A DNA stretch of 64,000 nt from Sphingomonas sp. NFR04 (GCF_900114095.1 NZ_FORV01000002.1:310001-374000), one strand, 5' to 3'; shown: positions 48,836 through 60,780, numbered from the stretch's first letter. Notes: a model not told the origin generated them from the letters alone. Translations and numbers: made by a program.

Positions 48836-49473
48836 GCGACGAAGCCGAAAGCCGTGCCAAGGACCGCGCCGAAGCCGCCAAGGTGCGGCGGCGCTGGATC
48901 ACGCTGGGCGAAGTGCTGGGCGTAGCCGCCGTGCTGATCTCCGGCCTGACGCTGTGGAACAACTGGAACGATCGCCGCGAGACCAAGGCCGAGAAGGCGG
49001 CCACCGAGCAGCGCGCCTCCGCAAAGGTGGCGAAGCTGGTGCTGGTCGCCGCCGATGCCGGCAAGCAGACGCTGGCGCTCAAGCCCGCTGCGCCCGAGCA
49101 ATCGGTGCAGAGCCAGACGGTCCTCTTCCCGACCGCCCTCGGCGTCTCGCCGGCCGAGACCACCGGCGAACCGCGCATTGACGGCGGCTGGTTCGAACAC
49201 GCGCTGGTCAAGGCGCGTGAGGCCGCCGGGCTGCCCGACAACAGCCGCGGTGACGAGCGGCTGCCGGTGGTGATCGTCACCCAGTTCCTCGCCGACGGCG
49301 ATCCGCACGAGGACGTGGCGCTGTACGACGTCGGCTATACCATCTCGGGCAAGTTCCTCGGCGGGCACAGCGTCACGCTGCGCGGCATCTCGCTGGTGGC
49401 GAAGGTGAAGCGCGATCATGCGCAGGCCAGGCTCGACGCGCGGTGGAAGAGCTTGCTGCCCGCGGCGAAATGA
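48832..49473 (+). CDS. Hypothetical membrane-anchored protein
   Basis: A 213-residue protein with a charged cytoplasmic N terminus (EAESRAKDRAEAAKVRRRW), one membrane helix (LGEVLGVAAVLISGLTLW, about residues 25-43), a short coiled stretch (NDRRETKAEKAATEQR) and an extracytoplasmic domain ending in a conserved-looking VKRDHAQARLDARWKSLLP. I do not recognise the family. Its start overlaps the serine hydrolase stop (ATGA), so it is co-expressed with it and may act with that enzyme at the membrane. Confidence 0.72.
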   Translation: MSDEAESRAKDRAEAAKVRRRWITLGEVLGVAAVLISGLTLWNNWNDRRETKAEKAATEQRASAKVAKLVLVAADAGKQTLALKPAAPEQSVQSQTVLFPTALGVSPAETTGEPRIDGGWFEHALVKAREAAGLPDNSRGDERLPVVIVTQFLADGDPHEDVALYDVGYTISGKFLGGHSVTLRGISLVAKVKRDHAQARLDARWKSLLPAAK

Positions 49474-49547
49474 TGCGGCGCCCCCTGGCCAAAAAACCAG
49501 GGGGGTCCGGGCTAGGCGCGGGGCGCGCGGCGTCCTAGATCAGGCAC

Positions 49548-50919
<1,372 letters not shown>

Positions 50920-50942
<23 letters not shown>

Positions 50943-52887
50943 GCGCTTCGGCCGCCGGCGGCATCGCGCCGTCGGCGAGCCAGCGCTCGACTTCTTCCTT
51001 GTCCATCGGGCGGCCGAACAGATAGCCCTGCCCCTGTGCGCAACCCAGCGCCCGCAGCATCTCCGCCGTCTCCAGCGTTTCGATCCCCTCGGCCACCACC
51101 GGCAGCTCCAGCGTGCTCGCCAGGCCGAGGATGGCGCGAACGATCCGCAGCTTCTCGGTGCTTTCGCTCAGCGCATCGACGAAGGAGCGGTCGATCTTGA
51201 TCTTGTCGAACGGCAGCATGCGCAGATGCTGGATCGAGGCATAGCCGGTGCCGAAATCGTCGAGTGCCAGCTGCACGCCCTGGTTCTTCAGCGATTCGAT
51301 CGCGTGGTGCGCCTTCTCGGCATCGACGATCAGCGCGTTCTCGGTGATTTCCACGGTCAGCCGCTGCGGCGGGAAGCCGGTGCGGGCGAGAACCGACAGG
51401 ATCTTGTGACTCAGCCAGTCGTCGCGCAGCTGGCCGGGCGAGATGTTGATCGCGATGCTTGCCGGCACCGGCCAGTCGCGCGTCTCCGAACAGGCGCGGT
51501 CGAGCAGGTCGAGCATCAGCGTGTTGAGCAGCCCGCACTCCTCGGCAATTGGGATGAACTGGTCGGGCCCGATCTCGGAATCCTCGCGCCGCCAGCGGGC
51601 GAGCAGCTCGAAGCCGGTGACATGGCCGGTGCGCAGGTCGATGATCGGCTGGTAGCGCGGGTAGAACAGCCCCTGGGTCAGCCCGTCGCGCATCTCCGCC
51701 TCGATCGTCGAGCGGCGGCGGATCTCGGCGTCCATCTGGCTCGCGAAGGCGCAGTAGCAGCCGCGACCTGCCTCCTTGGCCTGGTAGAGCGCGACATCGG
51801 CCCGGCGCATCAGCGTGTCCGCGTCGGATGCATCCTCGGGATAGAGCGCGATGCCGACGCTGGCGCCGATATGGTGCATACGCTCGTCGATCAGGAACGG
51901 CCGCGCCACCTCGCGGACGATCGCATGCGCCACGCTTCGCACCCGATCGAGATCGTTGCCGTCGAACGGCAGCGTGATCGCGAACTCGTCGCCGCCCAGC
52001 CGGTAGCTGCGGCCGCCCTCGCCCACCACCCAGCTCAGCCGCCCGGCAACGGCACGCAGCAGCTGGTCGCCGATCGGATGCCCATGCACGTCGTTGATCG
52101 ACTTGAAGCGATCGAGATCGACCAGCATCAGCCCAAAGCGGTGCGGCTCGGCGCCGCGGAGATACTCGGTGAGCGCGCGGCGATTGGGGAGGCCGGTCAG
52201 CGGATCGTGATAGGCGAGCTGGTGGGCGCGCTGCTCGGCCAGCCGGGCACGGCGCTGGCCCGCTGCCATCTCTGCGCGCGAGGCGAGCACGTCGACGAAA
52301 CCGGCATGGGTCGTCCCGAACATCCGCAGGACCACCGCCGAGACGAGGATGATGTTGATCCCCAGCCCGATCAGGAACCGGTCGCCCGAGGCGATCAGGC
52401 ACAGGATGACCGGCGAGGCACCGAAGCCCATCACCAGCCAGGCCGCGACCGGGAAGGTCTGCAGACAATAGCAGCAGGTGATCGCGCCGATGAAGATATA
52501 GAGCGCGATGCAGGTGCGCCGCGCCAGATCCGCCTCCATATACAGGATCAGCGCCCAGCCTCCGAAAGCCAGGCTGAGCAGCGCCCCCGCGATGATGGTA
52601 CCGATCAGATAGCGGCGAATCTTGCGGAGGCTGGGAATGGCGTCGCCGCGTCGGGCCATCCACAACAGGCTGCGCGTTGCGGCGGCGATCCCCAGCAGGA
52701 TCGGCGCGACGATGCTGAGCCGAGTCGATACCGAGCCATAGGAGGCGAAGCCGAGGAACACGGCGTCCAGGAAGACGAGCGTGTACATCAGCGGGATCTG
52801 CTGCCCCAGCACCCGATATTGTTCGGTCAGGATCGCTCGGTCGAGCTTGGTCCTTCCCGAACGTACGAGGTGAATCCGCGGCAGCAT
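50920..52887 (-). CDS. Membrane GGDEF/EAL cyclic di-GMP protein
   Basis: A protein of about 655 residues. Four to six membrane helices lie in residues 20-200; the GGDEF domain has VDLDRFKSINDVHGHPIGDQ and an intact RLGGDEFAI; the EAL domain has GFELLARWRRE (ELL variant of EAL), NISPGQL, VEITENALI, LDDFGTGYASI, KIDRSFV and VVAEGIET, all the metal and catalytic motifs. It can in principle both make and break cyclic di-GMP. The ATG at 52887 (MLPRIHLVRSG) is preferred over a TTG at 52917. It overlaps the peptidase gene at its 3' end. Confidence 0.93.
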
Positions 52888-52921
52888 GGAGGCCTTGTAG
52901 CGCCAGACCCCCGACAACAGG

Positions 52922-53677
52922 TTAATCCGCCGTCGCTATTTGCGCTGCCGCCTCGATGATCGGCACGAACTTGGCGGCGGTGAGGCTCGCACCGCCGACC
53001 AGCGCGCCGTCGACATCGTCCACGGCGAGGATGGACGCCGCATTGGCCCCGCTCACCGACCCCCCGTAGAGGATCCGCATGTCGTTGGCCGAAGGCCCGA
53101 TCATGCCGCGAAGCTTGGCGCGAAGGATCGCGTGCATCGTCGCGATTTCGTCGAGCGTCGGCGTCTTGCCGGTGCCGATCGCCCAGCGCGGCTCATAGGC
53201 GATGGTCAGCCAGTCGGGTGCGGCGCCGTCGGGCAGCGACTTCTCGATTTGCGACTGGACGATGCGCTCGGCGCGACCGGCGTCGTGCTCCGCCTCAGTC
53301 TCGCCGCAGCAGAGGATCACGTTGAGGCCGTGACGCCGCGCGGCAGCGGCCTTGGCCCAGGTATGGTGGCTCGTCTCGGCATGATCGGCGCGGCGCTCGG
53401 AATGGCCGACGATCACTACCTTGGCGCCCGCCTCCACCAGCATCGGTGCCGAGATGTCGCCCGTATGGGCCCCCTGGTCACTTTCGTGCACGTCCTGCGC
53501 GCCGATCGTGAAGTCCGGGGCGATGTCCGCGGCCGCCGCGATCAGGGTGTACGGCACGCAGAGCAGCGCATCGACCTGGGGGTGCGCCCGCGCCGCGGCA
53601 GCGATCGCGTCGATCTCGCGCAAATGCGAGCGCATGCCGTGCATCTTCCAGTTTCCAGCGACCAGCTTGCGGCGCAT
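52922..53677 (-). CDS. tpiA: Triosephosphate isomerase
   Basis: A 251-residue TpiA: LVAGNWKMHG (substrate Asn and Lys), VIVGHSERRADHAE (catalytic His), TIAYEPRWAIGTGKTP (catalytic Glu, loop 6) and ILYGGSVSGANA. It interconverts dihydroxyacetone phosphate and glyceraldehyde 3-phosphate. It is divergent from ppiD across about 118 bases that must hold both promoters. The tpiA, ppiD, trp order is common in alphaproteobacteria. Confidence 0.97.
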   Translation of the reverse strand: MRRKLVAGNWKMHGMRSHLREIDAIAAAARAHPQVDALLCVPYTLIAAAADIAPDFTIGAQDVHESDQGAHTGDISAPMLVEAGAKVVIVGHSERRADHAETSHHTWAKAAAARRHGLNVILCCGETEAEHDAGRAERIVQSQIEKSLPDGAAPDWLTIAYEPRWAIGTGKTPTLDEIATMHAILRAKLRGMIGPSANDMRILYGGSVSGANAASILAVDDVDGALVGGASLTAAKFVPIIEAAAQIATAD

Positions 53678-53795
53678 CCATCACTCCCCGAATGTTTCGG
53701 CACAGTCGATACCGATTGCGCCGCGCGGCACAAGCTTGAAGGCGCGCGACACCCGCCCTAAAGCGGGCCCAAATTCCTCGAACGAACGGCTCTCC

Positions 53796-55742
53796 ATGCT
53801 CAACGCCTTCCGGAACTTCACCAAGTCGCGCTACGGCCTGATCATCGTCTTCATCTTCCTGGGCCTGCTCGCGATCGCCTTTGCGGCTAGTGACGTGACC
53901 GGCATGCGCCAAAGCATCACCGGCAGCAGCGGTGCGCTTGCCACGGTGGCCGGCGAGAAGGTGACCGAGCAGCAGGTTCGCGATCGGCTGGAGCGCTATG
54001 TCCGCAATGCGCAGGCGCAGGGCCAGAAGATCACGATGGCGCAGCTGCTGGCGCAGGGCGGGTTCGAGGCCGCGCTGAACGATGCCGTCAACACCGCCGC
54101 GATCGAGGCATTCGCGAACCAGAACGGCATGGCGGTCGGCAAGAAGCTGATCGACACCGACATTGCCAACAACCCGCAGTTCGCGGGCATGGACGGCAAG
54201 TTCAGCCAGCAGACCTTCGAGCAGCTGCTCGCGCAGAATCAGCTCACCCCGGCGGTGTTCCGCGAGGGCATGACCACGCAGCGCTACGCTGCCTGGCTGG
54301 TCGGTCCGGTCGCGCTCCGCGCTCCCGCCCCCGCCGGCGTGGTGACCCCCTATGTCGCGACGCTGCTCGAGCGCCGCACCGGCATCGTCGGCTTCGTCCA
54401 GTCGCTGGCAATGGACCCCGGTCCCGCTCCGGACGCCAACACGCTCGCCGGCTATTACGCCCAGAACCGCAGTCGTTATCAGGTGCCCGAGCGCCGCATC
54501 GTCCGCTACGCGCTCGCCCAGCCCGATGCGCTGAAGGCGCAGGCCACGCCGACCGAGGCCGAGATCGCCGCCGCCTACAAGAAGGACGCCGCCAAATACG
54601 CCGCCAGCGAGAAGCGCGGCGTCGAGCTGGTCCAGGCGATCAGCCAGTCGGTCGCCGCCAAGGTCGCGGCTGCTGCCAAGGGCGGTGACCTGACCGCCGC
54701 CGCCAAGGCCGCCGGTCTGGAGGCCCGCACCATCGACGCTAGCGACAAGGCAACGCTCGCCAAGCAGGTTTCGGCACCCTTCGCCGACGCCGCCTTCACC
54801 GCCCCGGCGACCGCCATGCGGGGCCCCGTCCAACTCGGCGGCGCCTGGTTCGTCTACCGCGTGAGCAAGGTCGAGAAGATCGCCGCACGCACGCTGGACC
54901 AGGTTAGGGCCGAGCTCACCGAGGAAGTGACCAAGCGCAAGCTGGCCGCGCTGCTCGCCGATTCGCGCCAGGCGATCGAGGATGCAGTCGGCGACGGCGC
55001 GACCTTCGACGAAGCCGTCGCCAAGGCCAAGCTGACCGCGGTCCGCAGCCCCGCGCTGATCGCCAACGGCACCGATCCGGACAATGCCGCCTACCAGCCC
55101 GATGCCACCGTTACCGCAGTGATGAAGGCAGGCTTCGGCTTCGAGCAGGCCGGCGACGAGCCGCAGGTGATCCCCGTGGGTCAGGACGGCAGCTTCGCGC
55201 TGGTGTCGCTCGAGAAGATCGTGCCCGCCGCGCCCCGCCCGCTCGCCCAGATCACCGACAAGGTAAAGGCCGACTACATGCTCGACCAGGCGCTCGCCAA
55301 GGCACGCACCGCCGCCACGGCGATGCTGCCCAAGCTGCAAAAGGGCGTGCCGATGGCACAGGCGCTTGCGGAGGCCGGTGCGACCAAGGGCGCCCCGCCC
55401 AAGCCGTTCGACTTCAAGCGCAGCGAGCTTCGCGGCAAGGAGAACTTTATCCAGATGGCGTTCGACATGCCCGCCAAGACCGCGCGCCTGGTCGAGGCGC
55501 CGAACCGCGCCGGCTATTATGTCGTCTATGTCGACACCATCCAGCCGGGGAACCTGGCCGGCGATCCGCAGGGCCCGCAGATGCTCCAGTCGATCACCCA
55601 GGCGCTTGGCCAGGTGGGTGCGCAGGAATATGAGCGCCAGTTCGCCGCCTCGCTGGTGAGCGCGCTCAAGGTCCGTCGCAACGAAGCGGCGATCGCCCGC
55701 CTCCGCGCCGACCTGCAGCGCACGGGCGCCAGCGGCCAGTGA
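53796..55742 (+). CDS. PpiD/SurA-like membrane-anchored peptidyl-prolyl isomerase
   Basis: A 648-residue folding factor with one N-terminal membrane anchor (YGLIIVFIFLGLLAIAFAA, about residues 13-31), a SurA_N-type chaperone region (TEQQVRDRLERYVRNAQAQG, FEQLLAQNQLTPAVFREGM), a diverged parvulin domain in the middle, and a long C-terminal part. PpiD sits at the SecYEG exit and helps newly exported proteins. The ATG at 53796 (MLNAFRNFTKSRYG) is the standard family start. It overlaps trpE by four bases, an arrangement known in alphaproteobacteria. Confidence 0.92.
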   Translation: MLNAFRNFTKSRYGLIIVFIFLGLLAIAFAASDVTGMRQSITGSSGALATVAGEKVTEQQVRDRLERYVRNAQAQGQKITMAQLLAQGGFEAALNDAVNTAAIEAFANQNGMAVGKKLIDTDIANNPQFAGMDGKFSQQTFEQLLAQNQLTPAVFREGMTTQRYAAWLVGPVALRAPAPAGVVTPYVATLLERRTGIVGFVQSLAMDPGPAPDANTLAGYYAQNRSRYQVPERRIVRYALAQPDALKAQATPTEAEIAAAYKKDAAKYAASEKRGVELVQAISQSVAAKVAAAAKGGDLTAAAKAAGLEARTIDASDKATLAKQVSAPFADAAFTAPATAMRGPVQLGGAWFVYRVSKVEKIAARTLDQVRAELTEEVTKRKLAALLADSRQAIEDAVGDGATFDEAVAKAKLTAVRSPALIANGTDPDNAAYQPDATVTAVMKAGFGFEQAGDEPQVIPVGQDGSFALVSLEKIVPAAPRPLAQITDKVKADYMLDQALAKARTAATAMLPKLQKGVPMAQALAEAGATKGAPPKPFDFKRSELRGKENFIQMAFDMPAKTARLVEAPNRAGYYVVYVDTIQPGNLAGDPQGPQMLQSITQALGQVGAQEYERQFAASLVSALKVRRNEAAIARLRADLQRTGASGQ

Positions 55743-57226
55743 TCCAGGGCCTCGACGCCGCCCGCGCCGCGCTTGCCGCCGGCCGGCCTGCCCTGGTCTG
55801 GCGCCAGCAGGTCGCCGATACCGAGACGCCGGTCGCCGCCGCGCTCAAGCTGATCGAGCCGGGCCGGGGCGACTTCCTGCTCGAATCGGTCGAGGGCGGA
55901 TCGGTCCGCGGCCGGCACAGCCTGATCGGCTTGGCGCCGGACCTGGTGTTCCGCGCTACCGGGACGGAGGCCGAGATCAACCGGCAGTGGCTCACCGACC
56001 GCGCCGCGTTCGAGCCGCTGTCGGATGATCCGCTGGCGGCGCTGCGCTCGCTTGTCGCCGATTGCCGGATGGACGTGCCGGCCGAGCTGCCGCGCGCGCT
56101 CGCCTGCCTCGTCGGCTATTTCAGCTACGAGACCGTCGGGCTGGTCGAGAAGCTGCCGCGCCCGCCGCAGAGCCCGGTCGGCGTGCCGGACATGATCTTC
56201 GTGCGGCCGACCGTGCTGCTGGTGTTCGACCGGCTGGCGGACACGCTGTTCTTCGTCGCCCCGGTCTGGCCGGGCGCCGACCCGGATGTCGCGGCTGACC
56301 GCATCGACGCGGTCGCCGCGCAGCTCGCCAGCGCACCCCTTCCCGCGCCGGTCCGCGCCGATCCGCTGACGATCCAGCCGACGCCGGTGCTGCCGGAAGG
56401 CCGCTATGGCGAGATGGTCGCGGCCGCGAAGGAATATATCGCGGCGGGCGACATCTTTCAGGTGGTCCTCGCCCAGCGCTTCACCGCGCCCTTCCCGCTG
56501 CCGCCGTTCGAGCTCTACCGCGCGCTGCGGCGGATCAACCCTTCGCCCTTTCTCTACCATCTCGACCTGCCGGGCTTCGCGCTCACCGGATCGAGCCCGG
56601 AGATCCTGGTCCGCGCGCGTGACGGCGAGATCACCATCCGCCCGATCGCCGGTACCCGCCCGCGCGGCCGCACCGCCGCCGAGGACGAGGCGAACCGCAC
56701 CTCACTGCTCGCCGATCCCAAGGAACGCGCCGAACATCTGATGCTGCTCGATCTCGGCCGCAACGATGTCGGCCGCGCTGCTGCGCCCGGCAGCGTGAAG
56801 GTCACGGACAGCTACACCGTCGAGTTCTACAGCCATGTGATGCACATCGTGTCCAATGTGGTGGGCAAGCTGCGCAAGGATGCCGACGCGATCGACGCGC
56901 TGTTCGCGGGCTTCCCGGCGGGCACGGTGAGCGGCGCCCCCAAGGTGCGCGCCTGCGAAATCATCGCCGAGCTGGAGGCGGAGACGCGCGGCCCCTATGC
57001 GGGCGGCGTCGGCTATTTCTCGCCCGATGGATCGATGGACTCGTGCATCGTGCTCCGCACCGCACTGGTGAAGGATGGGGTGATGCACGTGCAGGCAGGC
57101 GCCGGCATCGTCGCCGACTCCAATCCGGAGTATGAGCAGCGCGAATGCGAGGCCAAGTCCGGCGCACTGTTCGCCGCCGCGCGCGAGGCGATCGCGCGGG
57201 CCAGCGAGGCGGGCTTCGGGCAGTAA
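55739..57226 (+). CDS. trpE: Anthranilate synthase component I
   Basis: A 495-residue TrpE. The N-terminal regulatory part has FLLESVEGG and GRHSLIGLAP (the tryptophan-binding LLES...S motif, so feedback control is likely kept); the catalytic chorismate-binding domain has FALTGSSPEILVRARDG, IRPIAGTRPRG, LLDLGRNDVGR and FPAGTVSGAPKVRACEII. It makes anthranilate from chorismate with TrpG. The start is a GTG overlapping the ppiD stop (GTGA). trpG follows about 700 bases later, after a repeat pair and a leftward small gene. Confidence 0.96.
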   Translation: MIQGLDAARAALAAGRPALVWRQQVADTETPVAAALKLIEPGRGDFLLESVEGGSVRGRHSLIGLAPDLVFRATGTEAEINRQWLTDRAAFEPLSDDPLAALRSLVADCRMDVPAELPRALACLVGYFSYETVGLVEKLPRPPQSPVGVPDMIFVRPTVLLVFDRLADTLFFVAPVWPGADPDVAADRIDAVAAQLASAPLPAPVRADPLTIQPTPVLPEGRYGEMVAAAKEYIAAGDIFQVVLAQRFTAPFPLPPFELYRALRRINPSPFLYHLDLPGFALTGSSPEILVRARDGEITIRPIAGTRPRGRTAAEDEANRTSLLADPKERAEHLMLLDLGRNDVGRAAAPGSVKVTDSYTVEFYSHVMHIVSNVVGKLRKDADAIDALFAGFPAGTVSGAPKVRACEIIAELEAETRGPYAGGVGYFSPDGSMDSCIVLRTALVKDGVMHVQAGAGIVADSNPEYEQRECEAKSGALFAAAREAIARASEAGFGQ

Positions 57227-57278
57227 GGAAGCCGCAGCCGCCGAATGCGGCCGCTACAACGGCATCGCCCAAAATCAA

Positions 57279-57376
57279 CGTCATTCCCGCGAAAGCGGGA
57301 ATCCATTGCCCTGTGCGCCGGGGGAGGGAACCGCGGCATCAGCGCCCATGGATCCCCGCCTTCGCGGGGATGACGG
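57279..57376. repeat. Pair of inverted REP-like palindromes (copy 3)
   Basis: Units at 57279-57306 (GTCATTCCCGCGAAAGCGGG) and 57348-57376 (GATCCCCGCCTTCGCGGGGA) are inverted, with a spacer of about 41 bases as in copies 1 and 2. They lie in the gap between trpE and the convergent small secreted protein gene and could mark the end of both transcripts. Confidence 0.85.
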
Positions 57377-57402
57377 CTAGCTAAGAGCGGGGAAGGGCCC
57401 GA

Positions 57403-57813
57403 TCAGGGAACGCGCGAGGCCTTTGCTTCCTTGTCCAGCTTGTCCTGATACCATTGCTGCAGCATCTGCCGCGTGCAGCCGGTCTGGCCGCCGGTGCCCA
57501 CTGCCGAGCAGCTGTTGGGAAGACCGGCGCGGTTGAAGTCCTCCACCACCTCCATGCGGCGCGACCAGCTGGTCGAGGGCGCGTCTTGCTTGGGCTGGTC
57601 GCGGAAGCGCTTGGGGATGCGATAGGGCGAATCGCCCGCATTCGAGCAGACGACGATCTCGTCGGGGTTCGCCGGCTTGGGGCAGCTCTCCTGGCCATAG
57701 AGCAGGATGCTGCGCACCCGCTTGGGCGGGCCGTCCTGCGTCGTCTGGTCCTGGGTCTGGGCGAATGCCGGTGCGGCAAGCAGGGCGGTGGCAAGCATCA
57801 AACGGGCAAGCAT
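57403..57813 (-). CDS. Hypothetical secreted protein
   Basis: A 136-residue protein with a signal peptide ([19 protein letters not shown]) and four cysteines in the mature part ([26 protein letters not shown]), likely forming two disulfides in the periplasm. Recurrent short motifs are [17 protein letters not shown] and [11 protein letters not shown] do not recognise a characterised family. AGGAG seven bases before the ATG at 57813 sets the start. It is an antisense insert within the trp region, leftward between trpE and trpG. Confidence 0.75.
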   Translation of the reverse strand: MLARLMLATALLAAPAFAQTQDQTTQDGPPKRVRSILLYGQESCPKPANPDEIVVCSNAGDSPYRIPKRFRDQPKQDAPSTSWSRRMEVVEDFNRAGLPNSCSAVGTGGQTGCTRQMLQQWYQDKLDKEAKASRVP

Positions 57814-57927
57814 GGGGATACTCCTGGGAGGCGACACAACGTCCCTGCCCCGTCAGCGGTGCCGCGGCACTGTGGCACCCGCAAGGCCGGATTGTGCATC
57901 GACGCCCGAGCGCCTAGGTCTGCGCGC

Positions 57928-58512
57928 ATGATCCTCGTCCTCGACAATTACGACAGCTTCACCTGGAACCTCGTCCATTATCTGATGGAACTGGGCGTGG
58001 AGGTGCAGGTGGTGCGCAACGACGCGCTGACCGCGAACGAAGCGATCGCCAGCAATGCGCAGGGCTTCCTGATCTCGCCCGGTCCGTGCACGCCCAACGA
58101 GGCCGGGATCAGCCTGGACCTCGTCGCCGCCTGCGCCGATCTCGGCAAGCCGCTGCTCGGTGTGTGCCTGGGGCACCAGGCGATCGGCCAGCATTTCGGC
58201 GGCAGCGTGGTGCGCGGCGGGCTGATGCACGGCAAGACCTCGCCGGTCCGCCATGACGGTACCGGGCTGTTCGCCGATCTGCCCTCGCCCTTCACCGCCA
58301 CCCGCTACCATTCGCTGATCGTCACCGACATTCCGGAAAGCCTGGTGGTCAACGCCACCGCCGAGGACGGTTCGGTGATGGGCTTCCGCCATGCGTCGCT
58401 GCCCATCCACAGCGTGCAGTTCCACCCGGAGAGTATCGCGACCGAGCACGGCCACGCCATGCTTGCCAACTTCCTGCGCCTGGCGGGCATCGAGGCGACC
58501 GCCGCCGCCTGA
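57928..58512 (+). CDS. trpG: Anthranilate synthase component II (glutamine amidotransferase)
   Basis: A 194-residue class I amidotransferase: [29 protein letters not shown], the nucleophile Cys in [17 protein letters not shown], and the His-Glu pair in [15 protein letters not shown]. It supplies ammonia from glutamine to TrpE and may also serve p-aminobenzoate synthesis. The ATG at 57928 begins [10 protein letters not shown] perfect palindrome GTGCCGCGGCAC lies about 60 bases upstream at 57859-57870, in the gap shared with the divergent secreted-protein gene. Confidence 0.96.
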   Translation: MILVLDNYDSFTWNLVHYLMELGVEVQVVRNDALTANEAIASNAQGFLISPGPCTPNEAGISLDLVAACADLGKPLLGVCLGHQAIGQHFGGSVVRGGLMHGKTSPVRHDGTGLFADLPSPFTATRYHSLIVTDIPESLVVNATAEDGSVMGFRHASLPIHSVQFHPESIATEHGHAMLANFLRLAGIEATAAA

Positions 58513-58557
58513 CCTGCTTCAGCCTCGGTTCATCGCAGCCCTGCTAGGAGAAACGCC

Positions 58558-58962
58558 ATGAAACCGATCCTCGCCACCATGCTCGCCGGTGCCGCGCTGC
58601 TCGCGGCCCCCGTCGCCAACGCCCGCCACCGCGATACGCCGGAGCAGCAGCTCGCCAAGCTGCTCGATGGCCGAGTCGCGGGCAAGCCGGTGGACTGCAT
58701 CAGCCTCGACCGTGCGGGCTCCAGCCAGATCATCGACGGCAAGGCGATCGTCTACACCCTCGGCAACACGCTGTACGTCAACCAGCCGCGCGGCGGTGCC
58801 GAGCAGCTCGACGACAATTCGATCCTGGTCACCAACACCTTTGGATCGCAGCTGTGCAGCATCGACACGGTGCGGCTGATCGACCGCAACTCCTATTTCC
58901 CGCGCGGCTTCGTCTCGCTCGGCGAGTTCGTGCCGTACACCAAGCCGAAGAAGAGCAACTAA
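58558..58962 (+). CDS. Hypothetical periplasmic protein
   Basis: A 134-residue protein with a signal peptide (ILATMLAGAALLAAPVANA) and a compact conserved-looking domain: AGKPVDCISLDRAGSSQII, GNTLYVNQPRGGAEQLDDNS, FGSQLCSIDTVRLIDR and RGFVSLGEFVPYTKP. The two mature cysteines may pair. It resembles small uncharacterised sphingomonad proteins (possibly DUF6491-like), but I cannot confirm that. It lies between trpG and trpD on the same strand, so it is probably co-transcribed, though a tryptophan role is not implied. Confidence 0.75.
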   Translation: MKPILATMLAGAALLAAPVANARHRDTPEQQLAKLLDGRVAGKPVDCISLDRAGSSQIIDGKAIVYTLGNTLYVNQPRGGAEQLDDNSILVTNTFGSQLCSIDTVRLIDRNSYFPRGFVSLGEFVPYTKPKKSN

Positions 58963-59017
58963 GCCCCCCAAGCAGGATTTGCTCGACAGGCTGGCCGCGC
59001 CCCGGAATAGAGGCGGC

Positions 59018-60013
59018 GTGACCAGCCTCAGCCTGCTTCCCGATCCGTCCTCCCCGCTCGCCCGCGAAACCGCCGCGCAGGCGTTCGCCGACATTCTCGA
59101 CGGCACCGCGCCCGAGGCGGAGATCGAGGCGTTCCTCATCGCCCTCTCCGTGCGCGGCGAGACCAGCATCGAAATCGCCGAGGCCGCCCGCGCGCTGCGC
59201 AACCGGCTGATCCCGGTGACGGCCCCCGAGGGGGCGATCGACGTGTGCGGCACCGGCGGCGACGGGCACCATACGCTCAACGTCTCAACTGCAGTCAGCC
59301 TTGTCGTGGCCGCAGCCGGTGTCCCGGTGGCGAAGCATGGCAACCGTGCCGCCTCCTCCAAGGCGGGCGCGGCCGATACGCTGGAAGCGCTGGGGCTCAA
59401 CCTCGATCGCGCCGCGGCGCGGGCCGAGGAGAGCCTCAATGAAATTGGCATCGCTTTCCTCTTCGCCCAGCACCACCACCCTTCGCTGGGCCGCATCGCG
59501 CCGATCCGGCGGCGGATCGCGCGCCGGACGATCTTCAACCTGATGGGACCGCTCGCCAATCCGGCGCATGTCCGCCACCAGTTGATTGGCATTGCACGAC
59601 CGGATTACGCGCCGGTCTATGCCGAGGCGCTGGAGCAGCTTGGAGTCGAGGCCGCGGCGATCGTCTCGGGCGAAGATGCGCTCGATGAGCTTTCCACCGA
59701 GGCGGCGAGCGTCGTCGTCAATGTCGGCCGCGCAAAGCTGCCCACGCGGATCACCCCCGAAGATGCCGGCCTGCCCCGCCATCCGCTTTCCGCCATCCGC
59801 GGGGGCGATCCCGAGTACAACGCGCTTGCCTTGCGCCGCCTGCTCCAGGGCGAGCACGGCGCCTATCGCGACGCGGTGCTGCTCAACGCGGCCGCCGCGC
59901 TGATGGTCGCGGGGCGCGCCGATGACCTTCGGGACGGGGTGGAGGAAGCCGCCGAGATGCTCGACAACGGGCTTGCCAACGCCCTTCTCGACTGCTGGAT
60001 CGCCTTCGCATGA
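59018..60013 (+). CDS. trpD: Anthranilate phosphoribosyltransferase
   Basis: A 331-residue Trp[20 protein letters not shown] (phosphoribosyl pyrophosphate loop), [20 protein letters not shown] (anthranilate site), [19 protein letters not shown] and [12 protein letters not shown]. It joins anthranilate to phosphoribosyl pyrophosphate. The start is a GTG at 59018 with GAGG about six bases upstream; the frame is open a little further back, but the residues there look non-coding. It overlaps trpC by four bases. Confidence 0.97.
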   Translation: MTSLSLLPDPSSPLARETAAQAFADILDGTAPEAEIEAFLIALSVRGETSIEIAEAARALRNRLIPVTAPEGAIDVCGTGGDGHHTLNVSTAVSLVVAAAGVPVAKHGNRAASSKAGAADTLEALGLNLDRAAARAEESLNEIGIAFLFAQHHHPSLGRIAPIRRRIARRTIFNLMGPLANPAHVRHQLIGIARPDYAPVYAEALEQLGVEAAAIVSGEDALDELSTEAASVVVNVGRAKLPTRITPEDAGLPRHPLSAIRGGDPEYNALALRRLLQGEHGAYRDAVLLNAAAALMVAGRADDLRDGVEEAAEMLDNGLANALLDCWIAFA

Positions 60014-60780
60014 GCACCATTCTCGACACGATCATCGCCACCAAGCGCACCGAAGTCGCCGCCCGCAAGGCGAGCCCGCGCGCCTGGCCGGCGCCCTCCG
60101 CACCGCGCGGCTTCAAGGCGGCGCTCGACGCGCGTGCCGCAGCCGGCGGCTATGGCCTGATCGCAGAGATCAAGAAGGCCAGCCCGTCCAAGGGCCTGAT
60201 CCGCGCCGATTTCGATCCGCCCGCCCATGCCCGCGCCTATGCCGCCGGCGGCGCCGCCTGCCTGTCGGTGCTGACCGACCAGGAGTATTTCCATGGGCAC
60301 GAGGACTATCTGGTCGCCGCCCGCGCCGCCTGCGACCTGCCGGTGATCCGCAAGGACTTCCTGATCGACCCGTGGCAGGTCGAGGAGTCGCGCGCGATGG
60401 GCGCCGATGCGATCCTGATCATCGTCTCGGCACTCGACGACCGCCAGATGGCGGAGATCGAGGCGGCGGCGATCGAACAGGACATGGACGCCTTGGTCGA
60501 GGTCCACGATGCCGAGGAACTGGAACGCGCGCTCAAGCTCAAGTCGCGGCTGATCGGGGTAAACAATCGTAATCTCAAGACCTTCGAGGTCGATGTGCAA
60601 AAGACGTATGAGCTCGTCCGCCATGCGCCGAAGGACTGCACCTTCGTCGCGGAATCCGGCCTCAACAGCCGCGGCGATCTTGACGCGATGGCCGCGCACG
60701 ACATCCGCTGCTTCCTGATCGGCGAATCGCTGATGCGGCAGGCCGATGTCGAAGCGGCGACGCGGGCGCTGGTCGGATGA
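60010..60780 (+). CDS. trpC: Indole-3-glycerol phosphate synthase
   Basis: A 256-residue TIM-barrel enzyme: [14 protein letters not shown] at the N terminus, [16 protein letters not shown] (catalytic Lys), [48 protein letters not shown] and [15 protein letters not shown]. It closes the indole ring in tryptophan synthesis. It overlaps both trpD and moaC by four bases (ATGA), so trpD-trpC-moaC are translated together. The trpF, trpB and trpA genes are not in the window. Confidence 0.97.
   Translation: MSTILDTIIATKRTEVAARKASPRAWPAPSAPRGFKAALDARAAAGGYGLIAEIKKASPSKGLIRADFDPPAHARAYAAGGAACLSVLTDQEYFHGHEDYLVAARAACDLPVIRKDFLIDPWQVEESRAMGADAILIIVSALDDRQMAEIEAAAIEQDMDALVEVHDAEELERALKLKSRLIGVNNRNLKTFEVDVQKTYELVRHAPKDCTFVAESGLNSRGDLDAMAAHDIRCFLIGESLMRQADVEAATRALVG

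Noticed and set aside
53478..55340. 620-codon minus-strand open frame opposite ppiD
   Set aside because: Shadow of ppiD; low-complexity Gly/Leu/Arg translation.
55700..55740. Trp attenuator or leader peptide before trpE
   Set aside because: trpE starts inside the ppiD stop codon, so there is no leader region; no run of Trp codons was found upstream of trpG either.
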